Source of the DNA: Bacteroidales bacterium
GTDB lineage: Bacteria; Bacteroidota; Bacteroidia; Bacteroidales; P3
Assembly (NCBI GenBank): GCA_004551865.1
Contig: SFPR01000069.1
Location: forward strand, 1-6,873
Reading direction: 5' to 3'
DNA: 6,873 nucleotides
Position 1 is the first letter of the stretch; every line of letters starts with the position of its first letter. Under the pieces are notes generated by a model. The model was not told the origin of the DNA and made no database searches. It saw only the letters and a program-made list of their open reading frames with translations. A program made the translations under genes and the position numbers. Positions 1 to 5,744 of the stretch are shown here, one piece after another.

Positions 1-458
1 GTCAAAACAATGGGGGCTTCCAAACCCACACTGCCACCAAAAGCCACCGTAATCGAAGATGTAAGCATCGAACTCCAACAATGATGTGGCTTCAACCTGC
101 CACCCTTACGCGAAACAGCATACATAACCTTGCTCACACCATGCGACAAATCATCTTTGATAAAATATTTGACTATCAAAACCGTCAGACTTATTCCAAT
201 GGCAGGATACATCAAAAAAAGCATATTACCTCTGTCGGCAGAAAACCACGAAAATCCGCTTATCAATTCATAAGTGTAGTGAACAGTATTCTTCAACACC
301 ACCGAAGCCAAGCCTGTTGCCAAACCGACCAACAAACTTAGTATCAATACAAACTGATAAGTAGTGAGGTGTCTGCGTCTCCAAACGTAAAAACGCTTGT
401 AGTACGACCTAAAATCTATTCCCTTAATCTTCTCAATCAACTCCGACGGCTTTACCAT
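1..458 (-). CDS. CLC-family chloride channel or transporter, N-terminal part (truncated by window edge)
   Basis: Translating the minus strand from the ATG at 458 gives an open frame of 152 codons that runs off the window edge. Residues about 34-57 and 78-99 are hydrophobic and look like membrane helices. Residues 140-150 read FGGSVGLEAPI. This aligns with the CLC selectivity-filter motif GREGP, so GLEAP at 145-149 carries the gating glutamate at E147. Upstream, SHGVSKVMYA at 105-114 sits where the first chloride-binding motif GSGIP lies in the E. coli protein; His106 and Ser109 replace its Ser and Pro. CLC proteins are inner-membrane dimers that move chloride through channels or by H+/Cl- exchange; which applies here cannot be told. 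The N-terminus is cytoplasmic and basic. The rest of the protein, including any C-terminal CBS domains, is outside the window. It is preceded by its own promoter. Confidence 0.88.
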   Translation of the reverse strand, partial: MVKPSELIEKIKGIDFRSYYKRFYVWRRRHLTTYQFVLILSLLVGLATGLASVVLKNTVHYTYELISGFSWFSADRGNMLFLMYPAIGISLTVLIVKYFIKDDLSHGVSKVMYAVSRKGGRLKPHHCWSSMLTSSITVAFGGSVGLEAPIVL

Positions 459-462
459 ACTG

Positions 463-491
463 CAAAGATACATCTTTTTTTATACAATCAA
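463..491 (-). promoter_or_regulatory. Bacteroidetes-type promoter for the CLC gene
   Basis: On the minus strand the box TATCTTTG (470 to 463) matches the Bacteroidetes -7 consensus TAnnTTTG exactly. A TTG at 491-489 lies 18 bases upstream, close to the usual 19-21 base spacing of the -33 element. The box ends only four bases before the CLC start codon, so transcription should begin at or within a few bases of the ATG. The -7 box overlaps a 14-bp inverted repeat, AAAGAT-AC-ATCTTT on the plus strand at 464-477, which could be an operator or may be chance in AT-rich DNA. Confidence 0.6.
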
Positions 492-665
492 GACTTGACA
501 AGCTCCCAAAAACCCTTCTTGGCTGAACCCTTGCGGCAAATCACCCTGCCACTGAGCCTCTTGATATGACGAGCAACCGTTGCACGACTTACATTCAACA
601 GAATAAGGCTGCAAAGACTTAGTCCATTCAAAGCCGACAAGATAAGCCTCTTTCAAATCCTTCAT
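480..665 (-). CDS. possible small cysteine-containing protein, 61 aa, unrecognised
   Basis: An ATG at 665 opens a 61-codon frame ending in TAA at 482-480. I do not recognise the product. It has no signal peptide or membrane segment, but carries a CxxCxxC cluster (CKSCNGC, residues 25-31) and a fourth cysteine near the C-terminus. Codon choice (TTG for Leu, AAG, GAG) resembles the neighbouring genes, which mildly favours a real gene. No ribosome binding site is visible. A TATCTTTG promoter box lies about 50 bases upstream at 722-715, and the 3' end overlaps the -33 region of the CLC promoter. The same frame stays open up to a TTG at 734, but that start would precede the predicted transcript start. 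The transcript could equally be a non-coding RNA: GTGGCA and TGCCGC in the 3' half can form a six-pair stem. Low confidence. Confidence 0.28.
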   Translation of the reverse strand: MKDLKEAYLVGFEWTKSLQPYSVECKSCNGCSSYQEAQWQGDLPQGFSQEGFLGACQVLIV

Positions 666-714
666 TGTACCAAGTAGTATGAGAAGAGCCTTACAACTCT
701 CCACAACCCGTCTG

Positions 715-722
715 CAAAGATA
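715..722 (-). promoter_or_regulatory. second TATCTTTG -7 promoter box
   Basis: The minus strand reads TATCTTTG at 722-715, followed by the same CAG triplet as at the CLC promoter. It matches the Bacteroidetes -7 consensus TAnnTTTG exactly. No TTG is present at the expected -33 distance, which lowers confidence. It would start a transcript near 710-707 that covers the 61-codon ORF and could continue into the CLC gene. Confidence 0.42.
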
Positions 723-853
723 ACAATTTTGCAAATAACTCGCCGTTGCTGCAGAATAAAGAGGAATGTATTATGACAATCCGCCGTTTTATTTTCGTGA
801 AACAGTGATTCTTCTTCGGTGTCGTAAAAAATTGATTTGAACCTACAAAGCTC
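723..853 (-). other. intergenic stretch without a supported gene
   Basis: This is the 3' flank of the exporter gene. No frame on either strand looks coding. I searched for a hairpin followed by a T-run on the minus strand to end the upstream operon and found none convincing. Nothing resembling a tRNA or a known small RNA was recognised. Confidence 0.5.
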
Positions 854-1639
854 TTACCTCAATAAGTTCTTGAAAAGAGTTTGCATATCTATCAGTCCTG
901 TAAGGTAAAGGGCTGTGAAGATGATGACAACTATTACTATGTAACGAATGAATTTAGCTCCTTTTTTGAAGGCGATGCGTGTTGCGACAAAGGAACCAAT
1001 GAATGTACCTGCCGAGTGCAACAGTCCGAAATTCCAATGGACGTTTCCGCCTTGCACAAAGACGATTATGGCAACTATTGTGTAGAGTGTCATCACCATG
1101 GCTTTAATTGCATTGGTTCTTATGATGTCTGCTCCGAGTAGCATAGAGCCTGCCGCCATAAGAAAGAAGCCTGTGCCGACTTGAACAAAACCTCCGTAAA
1201 TGCCTATGAGGAAAAAGACGATGTAGTGTAGTGGTTTGTTCTTTGCAGAGAGCTTTTCTTCGTTGTCTGTATCAAAGTTTTTAGGTGCAGTAAAAAGAAA
1301 GAATAGCATGACAATAAGACTTGCTCCCATTGCGTAAGAAAATGCTTGCATAGGTATGAGGAGCGATAAAACGCTTCCAAGCAATGCCCCGAACATTGCC
1401 GCAAGTGCAAGGATAAATACTCTTTTCTGTTTGAGATACCCTTTTCGTGCAAAAAGCATTGCCGAAAGTGAGCTTTGCATAAGCACGCCTATACGGTTTG
1501 TTGCATTGGCTTCAATAGGCGATAAGCCCAAGGCGAGATAGAGAGCAATGGATATGGCTGTACCTCCTGCCGAAAGTGTATTGACAAATCCGACAATCAG
1601 TCCCGAAATAAGCAGTGTGAGGACTATGACAAGGCTCAT
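854..1639 (-). CDS. TauE/SafE (TSUP) family membrane exporter
   Basis: This is a 261-residue integral membrane protein of the TSUP family, whose characterised members move sulfite, sulfoacetate or related sulfur/organic anions across the inner membrane. The family's internal duplication is visible. Repeat 1 has GFVNTLSAGGTAIS (17-30) followed by EANATNRIGV (43-52). Repeat 2 has GGFVQVGTGFF (149-159) followed by IIRTNAIKAMV (172-182). Roughly eight hydrophobic segments can be drawn, with a charged loop around 118-136 between the halves. Length is typical. The ATG start places a hydrophobic helix immediately at the N-terminus, as is common in this family. It begins 30 bases after the Spy-like gene stop, so it is probably the last gene of that operon. 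The substrate cannot be inferred; a link to sulfur compounds comes only from the family name. Confidence 0.9.
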   Translation of the reverse strand: MSLVIVLTLLISGLIVGFVNTLSAGGTAISIALYLALGLSPIEANATNRIGVLMQSSLSAMLFARKGYLKQKRVFILALAAMFGALLGSVLSLLIPMQAFSYAMGASLIVMLFFLFTAPKNFDTDNEEKLSAKNKPLHYIVFFLIGIYGGFVQVGTGFFLMAAGSMLLGADIIRTNAIKAMVMTLYTIVAIIVFVQGGNVHWNFGLLHSAGTFIGSFVATRIAFKKGAKFIRYIVIVVIIFTALYLTGLIDMQTLFKNLLR

Positions 1640-1669
1640 TGCTGCTGATGATGTCTGTTGTGCCTTGGT

Positions 1670-2131
1670 TTACTTATGCTTTTGCTTGCAATCTTTGGTA
1701 AGTTCTTTCATAAACTTACGCTCTTCCATGAGCAACTTGGCTACTTTTTGTGGCGGAAGTACCTCTTGAAATTTTTCGACGTAACTTGCAGTTGTTTGTT
1801 GCAAGGCTCTTTCGGTTTCCATTTCTGTTTTGATGAATGCTTCTGCCGTTGCAGCATCGCAGGTGAGTATATCTTTACCTTTAAGTCGATGCAAATGTTC
1901 AATTTGATGGTCTCTTATTGCGAACATTTTTGCATCATATTCTTCGTAGATGACCCAAAACTTGTCTGATTCTTCCTTTGTGAGGTTCAAGCGTTCGGTA
2001 TAGAGTGCTTTCTTCTTCTTCATTACTTTTTCTCTCACTTGTTGAGGCTTCATCTTCTTGTCTTGCTCTTGTGCAAAGAGATTTGCAGAGAACAAAACAA
2101 CAATCAAACTCAGTAGAATTGTCTTTTTCAT
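1670..2131 (-). CDS. secreted Spy/CpxP-like (LTxxQ-type) periplasmic protein, possible sigma-factor sensor
   Basis: The protein has 153 residues. Residues 1-20 are a signal peptide: basic MKK, hydrophobic core, and a likely cut after SANLFA before QEQ. The mature part is helical and highly charged. It contains LNLTKEESDKFWVIYEEYD (48-66), which matches the Spy/CpxP/LTxxQ-type helix (LTxEExxxFWxxYxxY) common in Bacteroidetes. Two cysteines (91, 148) remain after cleavage and might form a disulfide. Relatives such as CpxP and CnrX sit in the periplasm and modulate envelope-stress signalling, and Spy is a chaperone. Its ATG comes one base after the preceding gene's stop (TGATATG), so translation is probably coupled. 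With the sigma factor and membrane protein upstream, a role as periplasmic sensor or target of that module is likely but inferred. A plain chaperone role is the alternative. Confidence 0.78.
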   Translation of the reverse strand: MKKTILLSLIVVLFSANLFAQEQDKKMKPQQVREKVMKKKKALYTERLNLTKEESDKFWVIYEEYDAKMFAIRDHQIEHLHRLKGKDILTCDAATAEAFIKTEMETERALQQTTASYVEKFQEVLPPQKVAKLLMEERKFMKELTKDCKQKHK

Positions 2132-2132
2132 A

Positions 2133-2549
2133 TCAATCTTCTGTTTCTGTTAATATCACTTCTCTTTCGTCTTCTTCAACAAAGTATTCCAAGTACTGCA
2201 GTTCGTCTTCGGTAAAGACAATCTGCTCTGCTTGGCGTTTCATTTCGGCTTTGTGTCTCTGCCATTGAGCTTCTTCGGCTCTGAGAGCTTCTTGTTCGGC
2301 CTTTTCTTGTGCCGATTTGCCGTTAAAAAGGAAGGAAAAGGTGTTGTTTTGTTTCAAGTCTATGTTGTCGTTTTGAAATGCCACTATCCACACACTAAGT
2401 CCCAAAATTACAACTGCCGATATGCTTGCCACATATCTGAACAATTTGGGGCTTGAAACGTGTTTCTTTTCTGCATTCTCCAACAATTTGGTGTTTAATT
2501 GTTCAAAATAGCCTTCCGGCACTTTGAAAGGGTTGTGTTTTTTATCCAT
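2133..2549 (-). CDS. single-pass membrane protein with FKVPEGYFE motif, candidate anti-sigma factor
   Basis: From the ATG at 2549 this is a 138-residue protein. The N-terminus reads MDKKHNPFKVPEGYFEQL, a short conserved motif I know from Bacteroidetes proteins encoded beside ECF sigma factors. One membrane helix spans about residues 37-58. After it comes a Glu/Ala/Lys-rich, probably coiled-coil stretch (79-109) and a very acidic tail (112-138). The topology would be N-terminus in the cytoplasm and C-terminus in the periplasm. That fits a small anti-sigma factor that binds the sigma factor inside and a periplasmic partner outside, as CnrY does in Cupriavidus; this role is inferred from position and topology. 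The start is chosen because AAGGA lies seven bases upstream. The frame is open further up to an ATG at 2567 and a TTG at 2681 inside the sigma gene, but the family motif normally begins near the N-terminus. Confidence 0.72.
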   Translation of the reverse strand: MDKKHNPFKVPEGYFEQLNTKLLENAEKKHVSSPKLFRYVASISAVVILGLSVWIVAFQNDNIDLKQNNTFSFLFNGKSAQEKAEQEALRAEEAQWQRHKAEMKRQAEQIVFTEDELQYLEYFVEEDEREVILTETED

Positions 2550-2556
2550 TTTGTTT

Positions 2557-2561
2557 TCCTT
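2557..2561 (-). promoter_or_regulatory. ribosome binding site deciding the anti-sigma start
   Basis: The minus strand reads AAGGA with seven bases before the ATG at 2549. It is the clearest Shine-Dalgarno sequence in the window and supports that ATG over the in-frame ATG six codons upstream and the distant TTG. Confidence 0.55.
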
Positions 2562-2585
2562 ATTCATGCGATTTGACAATTCGTT

Positions 2586-2606
2586 TTTCGATTGGTTTAA
2601 TCGAAA
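2586..2606 (-). repeat. perfect 8-bp inverted repeat in the sigma/anti-sigma spacer
   Basis: TTTCGATT and AATCGAAA flank a five-base loop, so the transcript can form an eight-pair hairpin (two G-C pairs). No T-run follows on the coding strand, so it is not an intrinsic terminator. It lies 37 bases upstream of the preferred anti-sigma start. It could be an operator, an RNA processing site or a translation-control hairpin. Confidence 0.5.
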
Positions 2607-2645
2607 GGTTGTTTTTGTTTCTTGATACTGTTTTTGAACAAACTC

Positions 2646-2658
2646 AAAAGTTACTTTT
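2646..2658 (-). repeat. 13-bp palindrome just after the sigma gene
   Basis: AAAAGT and ACTTTT are perfect inverted arms around a single base, starting eight bases after the sigma stop codon. A one-base loop cannot fold as RNA, so if it has a role it is as a DNA-binding site. AT-rich palindromes of this size also arise by chance. Confidence 0.3.
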
Positions 2659-2665
2659 ACTATGG

Positions 2666-3253
2666 TCAGACTTCGTTGCAATTTGCTTTTACGAACTCTT
2701 CTATCTTTTTTGCCGCAATGTGGTAGGAGGCTTTGAGACCTCCTTGTGTCGTTTTGGTGATTTGAGATATTTGGGCAAAGGACAGCTCGTCATAATACCT
2801 CATCTGAAAAACGGCTCTCTGCTTTGGCGGTAGCGAAAGTATGGCTTGCTGCAACAAATGCTCTACTCTGTCACCCTCAAACAGCGAATCTGAAGCCAAT
2901 TTGCTCAATACCTTTTGTTCAAAGCTGCATGAGGCATCAGAAATCTTCCTGTTTTTGGATTTGATAAAGTTTAGAGTGTGATTGTATGCTATTCGATAAA
3001 TCCATGTCGAGAGTTTGGAAGAATTGTTGAAGTTTTCGATGTTTTCAAACACCTTGATAAAAATGTCTTGTGTCAAGTCATTTGCATCATCATGGTCATA
3101 TACCATGCGTCTTACCTGCCAATAAACTCTCTGAGAGTACTTTTTTATCAGCAAACCGTACCCTCGTTCTTTGGTCTCTTTGTGCTTTATCAGCGAAAGG
3201 ATTTGTGTTTCTTCACTTTCGGGGTTTTGGTTTATGCGGAGTGTGAGTTTCAT
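2666..3253 (-). CDS. ECF-type RNA polymerase sigma-70 factor
   Basis: Starting at the ATG at 3253 the protein has 195 residues, normal for an ECF sigma factor. Region 2 runs from about 31 to 99. It contains DDANDLTQDIFIKVF (55-69), which contacts core polymerase, and the -10 recognition helix around STWIYRIAYN (82-91). A short linker leads to region 4 (about 141-188), with LPPKQRAVFQMRYYDELSF and a helix-turn-helix ending near GGLKASYHIA. There is no region 3 and no large C-terminal extension. The frame is open 27 more codons to a TTG directly after the anmK stop. I prefer the ATG because the extension is low-complexity and Lys-rich, and ECF proteins usually begin 10-30 residues before region 2. 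The next two genes look like its membrane anti-sigma factor and periplasmic partner. The genes it controls are unknown, and autoregulation is only an inference. Confidence 0.9.
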   Translation of the reverse strand: MKLTLRINQNPESEETQILSLIKHKETKERGYGLLIKKYSQRVYWQVRRMVYDHDDANDLTQDIFIKVFENIENFNNSSKLSTWIYRIAYNHTLNFIKSKNRKISDASCSFEQKVLSKLASDSLFEGDRVEHLLQQAILSLPPKQRAVFQMRYYDELSFAQISQITKTTQGGLKASYHIAAKKIEEFVKANCNEV

Positions 3254-3334
3254 GTTCTGTTTTTTATTCGTTGTTTTCAAAAAAGTCTTGATGTCTGCTA
3301 AAAAATCTTCGTTTTTGGTCTTATGTCTTTTCAA

Positions 3335-4384
3335 TCATATCCATTGCAATATAGTTCCCGAACAGCAGGAACGGCTTGCTCCCGTAACGCTTTGAAGACA
3401 ATTTGCTTCGTTTCTTACTCTCAATACTCCGAGAAAAGCAAATATCATTGCCTCTTTGAAGTCGGTTATTGTACGCTCTGCAATTTCTATCGCAAAGGTA
3501 GTGTTTCGACGTATCAGGTTCATGAGATAATCGTTGTATGCTCCCCCTCCTGTGGCAAGGGTTCTGCCTTTGATGTTTCGGGATATTTGTTTGGCAGCAT
3601 GGAGAGTGTAAGTTGCAATTTGTTCTTTCACACTTATTGACGAGTTTTCCAAAATCGGGAATATGTTTTCTTCTACCCATTCTTTTCCGAGAGAATTTCC
3701 TGATTTTAGGTCTTTGTAGTATGGCAGAGCGTCAAGCTGAGAAAGAAGTTTTTCGTCAATCGGGTTGCTTTGTGCTATCTTTCCGCCATCGTCAAACGTC
3801 AATCCTATCTTTTGGCAGAGGTAATTGAGTACTATATTTACCGGACAAATATCGTAAGAAGTGATATTGCCGTTTTGTTTGTGGCTTATGTTGGAAAATC
3901 CCCCTATGTTGAGACAGTCTTCATAGTCTTTGAACAAAAGCAAGTCTCCGATTGGGACAAGAGGAGCCCCTTGTCCTCCGAGAGCTACGTCCATTGTTCT
4001 GAAATCTCCTATGGTTGTCAGTCTCACCTTGCTGCAAAGTGCTGCAAGGTTGCCGATTTGGAGCGTGTATCCTTTTTTTGGTTGGTGAAAAATGGTCTGT
4101 CCGTGGGAGCATACGAAATCCGGCGATAATCCGTTGCGGTCTATGAAGTCTCTTGCGAGCTGTCCGAAGAATGCTCCCAACTGTACGTCAAAGAGTGCAA
4201 GCTCTCGTCCGCTCATTGTCTCAGCAGAAATTATCTGCCTACGTAATTTGTCCGAATAGGGTGCTGTTTCAGCTTTGACAATAGAGAACTTCCAGCCCTC
4301 CTGCTGCTTTTCAAACTCGCAGTATGCCATATCCAAACCATCAAGCGATGTTCCCGACATCAATCCCACCACTTTATAAAACAT
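3335..4384 (-). CDS. anmK: anhydro-N-acetylmuramic acid kinase
   Basis: AnmK phosphorylates and opens 1,6-anhydro-MurNAc, released from peptidoglycan turnover, to MurNAc-6-phosphate using ATP and water in the cytoplasm. MurQ would normally act next but is not in the window. At 349 residues it is slightly shorter than the 369-residue E. coli enzyme. Motifs in order: phosphate-binding GLMSGTSLDGLD (7-18), SHGQTIFH (93-100), GDFRTMDVALGGQGAPLVP (127-145), NIGGFSNIS (159-167), YDICPVNIVLN (177-187) with D178 at the position of the catalytic aspartate, DDGGKIA (198-204), the second nucleotide-site motif LATGGGAYN (276-284), and SVTGASR near the C-terminus. The sequence looks intact. Its ATG overlaps the end of murF by 11 bases, so the two are co-transcribed and probably translationally coupled. 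Confidence 0.95.
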   Translation of the reverse strand: MFYKVVGLMSGTSLDGLDMAYCEFEKQQEGWKFSIVKAETAPYSDKLRRQIISAETMSGRELALFDVQLGAFFGQLARDFIDRNGLSPDFVCSHGQTIFHQPKKGYTLQIGNLAALCSKVRLTTIGDFRTMDVALGGQGAPLVPIGDLLLFKDYEDCLNIGGFSNISHKQNGNITSYDICPVNIVLNYLCQKIGLTFDDGGKIAQSNPIDEKLLSQLDALPYYKDLKSGNSLGKEWVEENIFPILENSSISVKEQIATYTLHAAKQISRNIKGRTLATGGGAYNDYLMNLIRRNTTFAIEIAERTITDFKEAMIFAFLGVLRVRNEANCLQSVTGASRSCCSGTILQWI

Positions 4385-5744
4385 CTTGCACTATCTCCAT
4401 TCTTGTTGTTCTCGAACCCTTGATTAAAATCGTGCAACCCTCAATCTTCGGCTCTGCACTGAGGGTGTCAGCAAGCTCTTGCGAGGTCTCAAACCACCTC
4501 ATCTTTTCTCTTTGCAGACCGCGGTATTCTTTCCCGACAAGGATTACTTGTTCAAAGTCTTTGCCTGCCAAGAGTTCAACGCAATTTTTATGCTCTTGTT
4601 CCGATACCTCGCCAAGCTCTCTCATTGCTCCCATAAAGACCATCTTTCTTTCCGCTTTCATGTTTGCAAAAGCCTCAATGGCAGAACGGCAGGACGAAGG
4701 ATTGGCATTGTAGCAATCGAGTATCAGAGTGTTACTTCGGGTCTTCAATATCTGCGAACGCTGATTTGCCGGCTTATATTGTTCTATTGATTTGCGGATT
4801 TGGTCTTTTGCAATGCCGAAATGTCGTCCTATTACGTAGGCTGCCAACATATTATAACAATTATAGCTTCCCACAAGCGACGATTGTATCTCTGTGTCTT
4901 CAATCCAAAGGCTTGCATAGCCCGAGCAGTCGATGCTTCTGCCCTTATAGTCCGAAGGATTGACAAGAGAATATGTCGTTTTGGCTTCAAAATCATAGTC
5001 TTTCAGTGCTTCGTCGTCCTGATTGACAAAAAGGTGTGCCTTTGAAGAATGAGAATTTTTCACACTCTCGAACAAGGCTTTCTTAGTCGTAATTATGTTT
5101 TCCCTGCTCTTAAATCCCTCTATGTGGGCTGTGCCTATGTTTGTCAGAATGCCCATGTCGGGACGTGCAATCGAACAAAGGAATGCTATTTCGCCCGGGT
5201 GATTGGCTCCCATTTCAACAATCGCTACTTCGGTATCGGCAGTGATTGAAAGAAGTGTGAGAGGCACTCCGATATGATTGTTCAAATTGCCTGCGGTTGC
5301 CCGAGTTTTGAAAGCAGAAGAAAGAACCGAATAAATCAATTCTTTTGTGGTTGTCTTGCCATTTGTTCCGCTTATGCCGATAATGGTAGTTTTGAGCCTG
5401 TTACGGTGATATTTGGCAAGCTCCTGCAACATCTGCAAACTATCTCGGCAAAAGAAAAAAATACCTCGGCGTTTCGTTTCGCCAGAACGCCGTTCTATTT
5501 CACTGACACGCCGTTCTGTTTCAAGGTATTTTTCAAATACTTGCACACTATCTGAAACCACTGCCGCAGCTCCTTGCTCCAAGGCTTTGAGAGCAAAATT
5601 GTTGCCGTCAAAATTTTCTCCTCTCAGAGCAAAAAAGACATCGCCTTGTTTTATGTTGCGAGAATCGGTGCTGATATGGGGGTAGCGAAGATATAAATCG
5701 TATATCTGTTCTACTGTTGAATAGTTTTGATTATGCTGTTCCAT
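4374..5744 (-). CDS. murF: UDP-N-acetylmuramoyl-tripeptide--D-alanyl-D-alanine ligase
   Basis: MurF joins D-Ala-D-Ala to UDP-MurNAc-tripeptide with ATP, completing the cytoplasmic peptidoglycan precursor. The 456 residues cover all three Mur ligase domains. The N-terminal domain has STDSRNIKQGDVFFALRGE (25-43). The ATP-binding domain has P-loop GTNGKTTT (126-133), NHIGVPLT (156-163), EMGANHPGEI (177-186), TNIGTAHIEGF (201-211), the likely carbamylated lysine at 221 or 222, and YNCYNMLAA (294-302). The C-terminal domain has DCYNANPSS (343-351) and IKGSRTTRME (441-450). TDSR and the NANPSS motif separate it from MurE and MurC/D. An unusual heptad triplet at 75-95 lies in the N-terminal domain. 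The start overlaps the glycosyltransferase end by 34 bases and the stop overlaps anmK by 11 bases. Confidence 0.96.
   Translation of the reverse strand: MEQHNQNYSTVEQIYDLYLRYPHISTDSRNIKQGDVFFALRGENFDGNNFALKALEQGAAAVVSDSVQVFEKYLETERRVSEIERRSGETKRRGIFFFCRDSLQMLQELAKYHRNRLKTTIIGISGTNGKTTTKELIYSVLSSAFKTRATAGNLNNHIGVPLTLLSITADTEVAIVEMGANHPGEIAFLCSIARPDMGILTNIGTAHIEGFKSRENIITTKKALFESVKNSHSSKAHLFVNQDDEALKDYDFEAKTTYSLVNPSDYKGRSIDCSGYASLWIEDTEIQSSLVGSYNCYNMLAAYVIGRHFGIAKDQIRKSIEQYKPANQRSQILKTRSNTLILDCYNANPSSCRSAIEAFANMKAERKMVFMGAMRELGEVSEQEHKNCVELLAGKDFEQVILVGKEYRGLQREKMRWFETSQELADTLSAEPKIEGCTILIKGSRTTRMEIVQDVL
5460..5522 (-). repeat. three 21-bp tandem units inside murF
   Basis: Three in-frame 21-base units encode ETERRVS, EIERRSG and ETKRRGI (MurF residues 75-95). 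The first 15 bases of units 1 and 2 differ at one position (GAAAYAGAACGGCGT); unit 3 is more diverged. Two palindromes lie within: AGAACGCCGTTCT at 5484-5496, and GGCG/CGCC arms around eight bases at 5468-5483. The stretch is more GC-rich and uses more CGN arginine codons than the surrounding gene. It appears to lengthen a loop of the N-terminal domain. Confidence 0.75.

Noticed and set aside
81..341. Plus-strand open frame of 86 codons
   Set aside because: It is antisense to the CLC gene, whose motifs are clear on the minus strand. The product shows no domain or membrane pattern.
464..481. Rho-independent terminator on the plus strand (AAAGAT/ATCTTT followed by T-run)
   Set aside because: The loop would be only two bases, the stem is AT-rich, and no plus-strand gene precedes it. 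The sequence is better explained as the CLC -7 promoter box.
2403..2410. TAATTTTG on the minus strand, a formal match to the -7 consensus
   Set aside because: It lies inside the anti-sigma coding sequence, and such short AT-rich matches are expected by chance. The same applies to TACGTTTG at about 381-388 inside the CLC gene.
2651..2659. Internal promoter box TAACTTTTG before the anti-sigma gene
   Set aside because: It has one extra base compared with TAnnTTTG, so it does not match the consensus.
3254..3334. 27-codon N-terminal extension of the sigma factor from a TTG at 3334
   Set aside because: The TTG directly abuts the anmK stop, and the extension is Lys/Thr-rich and unlike ECF N-termini. 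The ATG at 3253 gives a standard length. The extension cannot be fully excluded.
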